Shown here piece by piece: positions 60,958-64,000 of a stretch of DNA of 64,000 nt. Positions within the stretch are counted from its first letter, which is position 1. Every line of letters starts with the position of its first letter. Both the position numbers and the translations under genes were made by a program. The notes below the pieces were generated by a model. It saw only the letters and a list, made by a program, of their open reading frames with translations. It was not told where the DNA came from and searched no databases. The stretch is from Parafrigoribacterium_A soli (lineage in GTDB: Bacteria; Actinomycetota; Actinomycetes; Actinomycetales; Microbacteriaceae). The stretch spans positions 1 to 64,000 of the forward strand of contig NZ_JBELNZ010000001.1 of NCBI RefSeq assembly GCF_040227235.1, in the 5' to 3' direction.

Positions 60958-63057
60958 TCAGAAGAGGTGGAGAACGAACCCGGCGACGAAGAGCACCACG
61001 ACGACCGTGGCCAGTCCGGCGGTCGAGACCGCCAACACCATCGGCAGCTTGCTGCTGCGCGGCGGCTTGCCCGTGCCGATCAGCCCGCGGCTCGAGGTGT
61101 GGGTGCTCACGGCGCGAATGGCACGCACCGGAGCGGAGTCGACATCGCTGTCTTCGCGATCGCTGGCCTCAAGCAGCGCATCGACGTCAGAGTGGTCGTA
61201 CTTGGCCGGATGCGCGCCCGTCGTTCCGAAGGAGCGCGGCAGGTCGATCGTGCCGGTCACCATGATTTCGCCCGTCGGGCTGAAGGGGAGCAGGAGATCC
61301 TTGGCATTCGGAACGGAGGAGATGACCAGGTGGTTGGCCGTGACGGACCCGCTGGTGACCCCGATGTTGCGAGTGAGGGTGACGCTTTCAGCATCGTCAT
61401 CGTCTGCCGCGGCCTGCGTCGACCAGTGGCCGGTGGGCACCGCGAAGGGCCGACTTGCGTCGGCGATGGCCTCGGGAGCTTCGCCGCCCGCGGTGGTGCT
61501 GTCAGCGGATGCTGCCGACGACGCGGAGGATGCGGAGCTGCTGTCGCTCGCCGCGTTCTCGAGACCGGTGCTCGCGGCGGAGGTCGCCGAAGCGGCGCTC
61601 ACCGGGCCATCGGCGACGTCGTCCGAGCCGGCCTGCGGAAGGGACCACGGGGCAACGAGCTTGGGCGCACTCAGGTCGGGTGTGGGAACGGGCAGCGCGC
61701 TCGGCGCGGGGGTTGCCGCAGTCTCGGCCTCTGCGGCAGGCTGCACCGTGGCCGAACGGAGCGGAGCGGGCGCCTCGGACGGAGCGCGCCCCATGAGGGC
61801 GTCGAACTCCGCGAGCGCGCTCGAAAGCTGTCGCGGGGACTGTGGCTCGGGCGCTGCTGGCGACTGCAGCGGCGGCGGAATCTGTGGTGCCTGCTGGGAC
61901 TGCGCCTCAGGCTGCGCCGGGGTCTCCGGCTCCTGCAGCGCGTGCGCATCGGCCTGGGGGGCGGAGGACTCGCGAAGGGCGCGCAGCTCGCGGCGGGTGA
62001 GCGGGCGCCCGCCCTGCGCTTGCTGCGGCTGCCCGGCCGAAGCGTCCTGGGCGGCCGTAGGCTGGGCTGTCACATTCTGGGCTGGCGCATTCTGCGCTGT
62101 GACATTCTGGGCTGGCGCATTCTGGGCTGGCGCATTCTGGGCTGTCCCATTCTGGGCGGCAGCGTCGTCGGCCGCCGCAACGGGAGCTGTCTCGGGCGCG
62201 GGGACCGACGGTGCAGGAGTCCTCAGCCACGGGAACGCGATACGGGCACCGCGAGCAGGCGCCTCCGGACTTTCCGAATCCTCGGCGGCGCTCGAGTCAT
62301 CCGCAGCGGCAGAGTCTGCCGCCGCGATCTCAGACTCAGCGACCTCGGGCAAAGCAGCCGCTGGTTCCTCGCTGTGCGCCGAGGCTTCGCTGCCTCCGGC
62401 TTCCGCGGGCTCGGTCTGGGCGACGGGCGTGGGACGCTGCTGGGTGTAATAGTCCAGATTGGCAGGCTCGCCCGCTGCGCCCGGCCGACCCCAGTCGGAG
62501 GGAGACAGTTCGGACGTGGATGAGAACGCTGAGCGACGGGATTCCGGCCTGAAGTCACGGATGCGGTAGATAGGCCGTTCCTCGGAGCTCGCGGACGGCG
62601 CCTCCCCCTCACTCGGCTGCGTGCCGCGCTGAGAGCGACGGCCGCTCGCCAGCGCCGCCTCGGCACGGCTGCGCGGCTGCTGAACGGCGGACGACTCGTC
62701 CTCAGAGGCGCGGTGAGGAGCCGGCGCATCCCAACGAGCAAAGGTCTCGATCTGCGGATCTGAGGGTTCTGCGACCTCGAGTCGCACATCCTGGGTGTCT
62801 ACGGCCCCGTGCGTGCGGAGACCGTGCCTGCCGTCGTGCGAGGGCGGGATCGAAGCGCCGACCGACTGGCCGTCGGCCGTCGCCGGGTTGGCAAATACGG
62901 CATCCACGGTGCGCTGGGGCGTCTGCCCGCCGTCGCGGGTGTCTTCGCGCTGCTCCCTGAGTCGCAACTGTCGTCGGCTCTGAGGCTGCTGCCCCTCGCC
63001 GTCCGGCTTGTCCTGAGCTGACTCACCATGGAGCGGCTGGTCTTGCCACGCTGTCAT
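60958..63057 (-). CDS. Long disordered protein with one C-terminal membrane anchor
   Basis: A 699-residue protein. The first 530 residues are low-complexity (Ala, Pro, Glu, Gln, Ser) with charged patches and a QNAPA/QNVTA pentapeptide repeat near 300-335. A short ordered region follows (about 545-610, TLTRNIGVTSGSVTANHLVI, SPTGEIMVTGTIDLPRSFG), then a basic stretch and one membrane segment at the C-terminus (MVLAVSTAGLATVVVVLFVA). No signal peptide, so the tail faces the cytoplasm. ATG at 63057 overlaps the nadD stop (ATGA). Such genes sit between nadD and rsfS in related genomes; function unknown. Confidence 0.7.
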   Translation of the reverse strand: MTAWQDQPLHGESAQDKPDGEGQQPQSRRQLRLREQREDTRDGGQTPQRTVDAVFANPATADGQSVGASIPPSHDGRHGLRTHGAVDTQDVRLEVAEPSDPQIETFARWDAPAPHRASEDESSAVQQPRSRAEAALASGRRSQRGTQPSEGEAPSASSEERPIYRIRDFRPESRRSAFSSTSELSPSDWGRPGAAGEPANLDYYTQQRPTPVAQTEPAEAGGSEASAHSEEPAAALPEVAESEIAAADSAAADDSSAAEDSESPEAPARGARIAFPWLRTPAPSVPAPETAPVAAADDAAAQNGTAQNAPAQNAPAQNVTAQNAPAQNVTAQPTAAQDASAGQPQQAQGGRPLTRRELRALRESSAPQADAHALQEPETPAQPEAQSQQAPQIPPPLQSPAAPEPQSPRQLSSALAEFDALMGRAPSEAPAPLRSATVQPAAEAETAATPAPSALPVPTPDLSAPKLVAPWSLPQAGSDDVADGPVSAASATSAASTGLENAASDSSSASSASSAASADSTTAGGEAPEAIADASRPFAVPTGHWSTQAAADDDDAESVTLTRNIGVTSGSVTANHLVISSVPNAKDLLLPFSPTGEIMVTGTIDLPRSFGTTGAHPAKYDHSDVDALLEASDREDSDVDSAPVRAIRAVSTHTSSRGLIGTGKPPRSSKLPMVLAVSTAGLATVVVVLFVAGFVLHLF
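62063..62160. repeat. 15-bp tandem repeat inside the disordered protein gene
   Basis: Six to seven degenerate units of CATTCTGGGCTGGCG (variants GCTGTGA, GCTGTCC) encode QNAPA/QNVTA pentapeptides on the minus strand. Multiples of 15 keep the frame. Confidence 0.8.
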
Positions 63058-63665
63058 GTCTGACTCCGATACAGGTGGTGTTTCGAGATGTACTGAACAA
63101 CACCGTCGGGAACTAGATACCAGACCGGGAACCCCCGGCCGACCCGGTCGCGACAGTCGGTTGACGAAATCGCAAGCGCGGGCACTTCTAACAAGCTTAC
63201 GTCTGACTCAGGTAAACCGGAAATAGACAGCGGGTGTCCCGGCCGAGTCACAGCTACGAAGTGCGCGAGTGACCAGAGCTCGGTGACGTCCTTCCAATCC
63301 AGGATCTGTGCGATCGCATCCGCGCCCGAGATGAAGAAGAGTTCGGCATCCGGACGCTCCGAGCGCAGATCGCGGAGCGTGTCGATGGTGTACGTAGGCC
63401 CCTTGCGGTCGATGTCGACGCGGCTCACGGTGAACTGCGGGTTGGCCGCGGTGGCGATCACGGTCATCAGGTAGCGGTGCTCCGCGGAGGTGGCGCGCTG
63501 CTTCTGATAGGGCTGCCCGGTGGGCACGAAGACCACCTCATCGAGGTGAAGCTGCTGAGCGACCTCGCTGGCGGCCACGAGGTGCCCGTTGTGAATGGGG
63601 TCGAAGGTGCCGCCCATCACGCCAATGCGGGCGCGACGCACCTCGGTCTCGACCACGGCGACCAC
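63054..63665 (-). CDS. nadD: Nicotinate-nucleotide adenylyltransferase
   Basis: A 203-residue NAD biosynthesis enzyme forming deamido-NAD. Nucleotidyltransferase motif GGTFDPIHNGHLVAA at 18-32, FVPTGQPYQK, and the C-terminal AISSTDCRDRVGRG (ISSTxxR class). The GTG at 63665 follows directly on the stop of the 59-residue gene; a GTG eight codons in is an alternative since no strong ribosome site is visible. Overlaps the long hypothetical gene by four bases. Confidence 0.94.
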   Translation of the reverse strand: MVAVVETEVRRARIGVMGGTFDPIHNGHLVAASEVAQQLHLDEVVFVPTGQPYQKQRATSAEHRYLMTVIATAANPQFTVSRVDIDRKGPTYTIDTLRDLRSERPDAELFFISGADAIAQILDWKDVTELWSLAHFVAVTRPGHPLSISGLPESDVSLLEVPALAISSTDCRDRVGRGFPVWYLVPDGVVQYISKHHLYRSQT

Positions 63666-63845
63666 CTAGTGGTGGCTGGCCCCGCTGCGCACCCTGTCGC
63701 TGTGCCGGTTGGCCACATCGCGGTAGCTCCAGGTGATGAAGCCGAGAGCGATGAACGCCGAAGCGGCAACGATGGGAAAGACCCACGTCGGCGCGACCAG
63801 CTGGGTCTCGGTCGCCGCAGCGACCACCGAATTCAGCAACGACAT
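63666..63845 (-). CDS. 59-residue single-pass membrane protein
   Basis: A short frame with ATG at 63845 and TAG at 63668-63666. It reads MSLLNSVVAAATETQLVAPT, then a hydrophobic segment WVFPIVAASAFIALGFITWS (21-40), then a basic/His tail ending ASHH. GGAGA lies about seven bases upstream. The stop abuts the nadD start codon, so it is probably co-translated. Function unknown; a conserved small ORF between proA and nadD is plausible. Confidence 0.75.
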   Translation of the reverse strand: MSLLNSVVAAATETQLVAPTWVFPIVAASAFIALGFITWSYRDVANRHSDRVRSGASHH

Positions 63846-63898
63846 TCCGCTTCTCCGTTCACACGCTCACGCACGTCAACTGTTCAGACGAGCACGTC

Positions 63899-63922
63899 TA
63901 ATCTAGCCGCTAATCTAGCCGC
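63899..63922. repeat. 12-bp tandem duplication at the proA stop codon
   Basis: TAATCTAGCCGC occurs twice in a row (63899-63910, 63911-63922). The minus-strand proA stop TAG lies in the second copy and, 12 bases on, the first copy supplies a second in-frame TAG. Confidence 0.75.
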
Positions 63923-64000
63923 GGATCTGTCCCGAGCCGCGCACAACCCACTTGGTGCTCGTCAATTCACCGAGGCCCATCGGACCGCGGGCATGCAGTT
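63915..64000 (-). CDS. proA: Gamma-glutamyl phosphate reductase, C-terminal end (partial)
   Basis: The last 28 codons of proA, cut by the window edge. They read LHARGPMGLGELTSTKWVVR then GSGQIRG and stop, the conserved ProA C-terminus (proline biosynthesis, glutamate 5-semialdehyde formation). The usual actinobacterial order proA-nadD is kept. Confidence 0.9.
   Translation of the reverse strand, partial: LHARGPMGLGELTSTKWVVRGSGQIRG

Noticed and set aside
62063..62160. CRISPR-like short repeats
   Set aside because: The units are contiguous 15-bp tandem repeats without spacers, in frame within a low-complexity coding region, and no cas genes are present.
60299..62449. A 716-codon plus-strand open frame opposite rsfS and the disordered protein
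   Set aside because: It reads across three minus-strand genes, including rsfS with clear motifs, and gives Ala/Gly/Cys/Ser repeats only.

Overview
The window looks like a chromosome segment of a high-GC actinobacterium, most likely a member of the Microbacteriaceae. This rests on base composition, the gene orders holA-comEC-comEA-leuS and proA-(small ORF)-nadD-(hypothetical)-rsfS-tRNA-Ala, a DUF222/HNH gene, and many apparently leaderless genes. It is ordinary dense chromosome with several accessory islands. No prophage, transposase, CRISPR array or rRNA was seen.

Layout. 0-2 kb: Tat-exported amidohydrolase. 2-5.3 kb: DUF1990 protein and lepA on the minus strand, divergent from rpsT. 5.3-13.6 kb: secreted protein and lipoprotein, holA, comEC-comEA and leuS. 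13.6-16.6 kb: divergent pabB and pabC, then a DedA protein. 16.6-20.7 kb: osmoprotectant ABC transporter and a TetR regulator. 20.8-25.3 kb: App1-type phosphatase, then a divergent glucose-6-phosphate dehydrogenase / GH15 hydrolase pair. 25.3-30.5 kb: small membrane protein with a structured leader, FUSC transporter, UbiA prenyltransferase, and an operon of two alpha/beta hydrolases plus an MFS exporter.

30.6-40.8 kb is a molybdenum island: a membrane-anchored sulfite-oxidase-fold enzyme, a TOBE regulator with modABC, moeA, a moaC-mogA fusion, and a Mo-oxidoreductase / flavin-reductase / DUF6510 operon. It is interrupted by a DUF222-HNH gene flanked on both sides by related palindromic repeats. 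40.9-47.4 kb: GNAT, DUF3516-type helicase, nucleoside hydrolase, an unusual zinc-ribbon SDR, a methyltransferase. 47.4-53.6 kb: a luciferase-like / FAD-linked oxidase fusion under a divergent MarR regulator, a KhtTU-like cation/proton antiporter pair, and an EamA exporter with a divergent CGNR regulator. 53.6-56.7 kb: TPP riboswitch and thiM-thiE-thiD-tenA salvage operon. 56.7-58.6 kb: ECF-like sigma factor, membrane anti-sigma candidate and secreted protein. 58.8-64 kb: tRNA-Ala(GGC), GNAT, hypothetical, rsfS, a long disordered membrane protein, nadD, a 59-residue membrane protein and the end of proA.

Regulatory theme. At least eleven genes carry a TAnnnT hexamer exactly six bases before the start codon, so they are probably transcribed as leaderless mRNAs; three more are close variants. 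One divergent pair (pabB/pabC) has its two -10 elements overlapping. A second window-wide signal is the hexamer GGATGC/GCATCC. It appears more often than composition predicts, on both strands and in two different codon-pair contexts.
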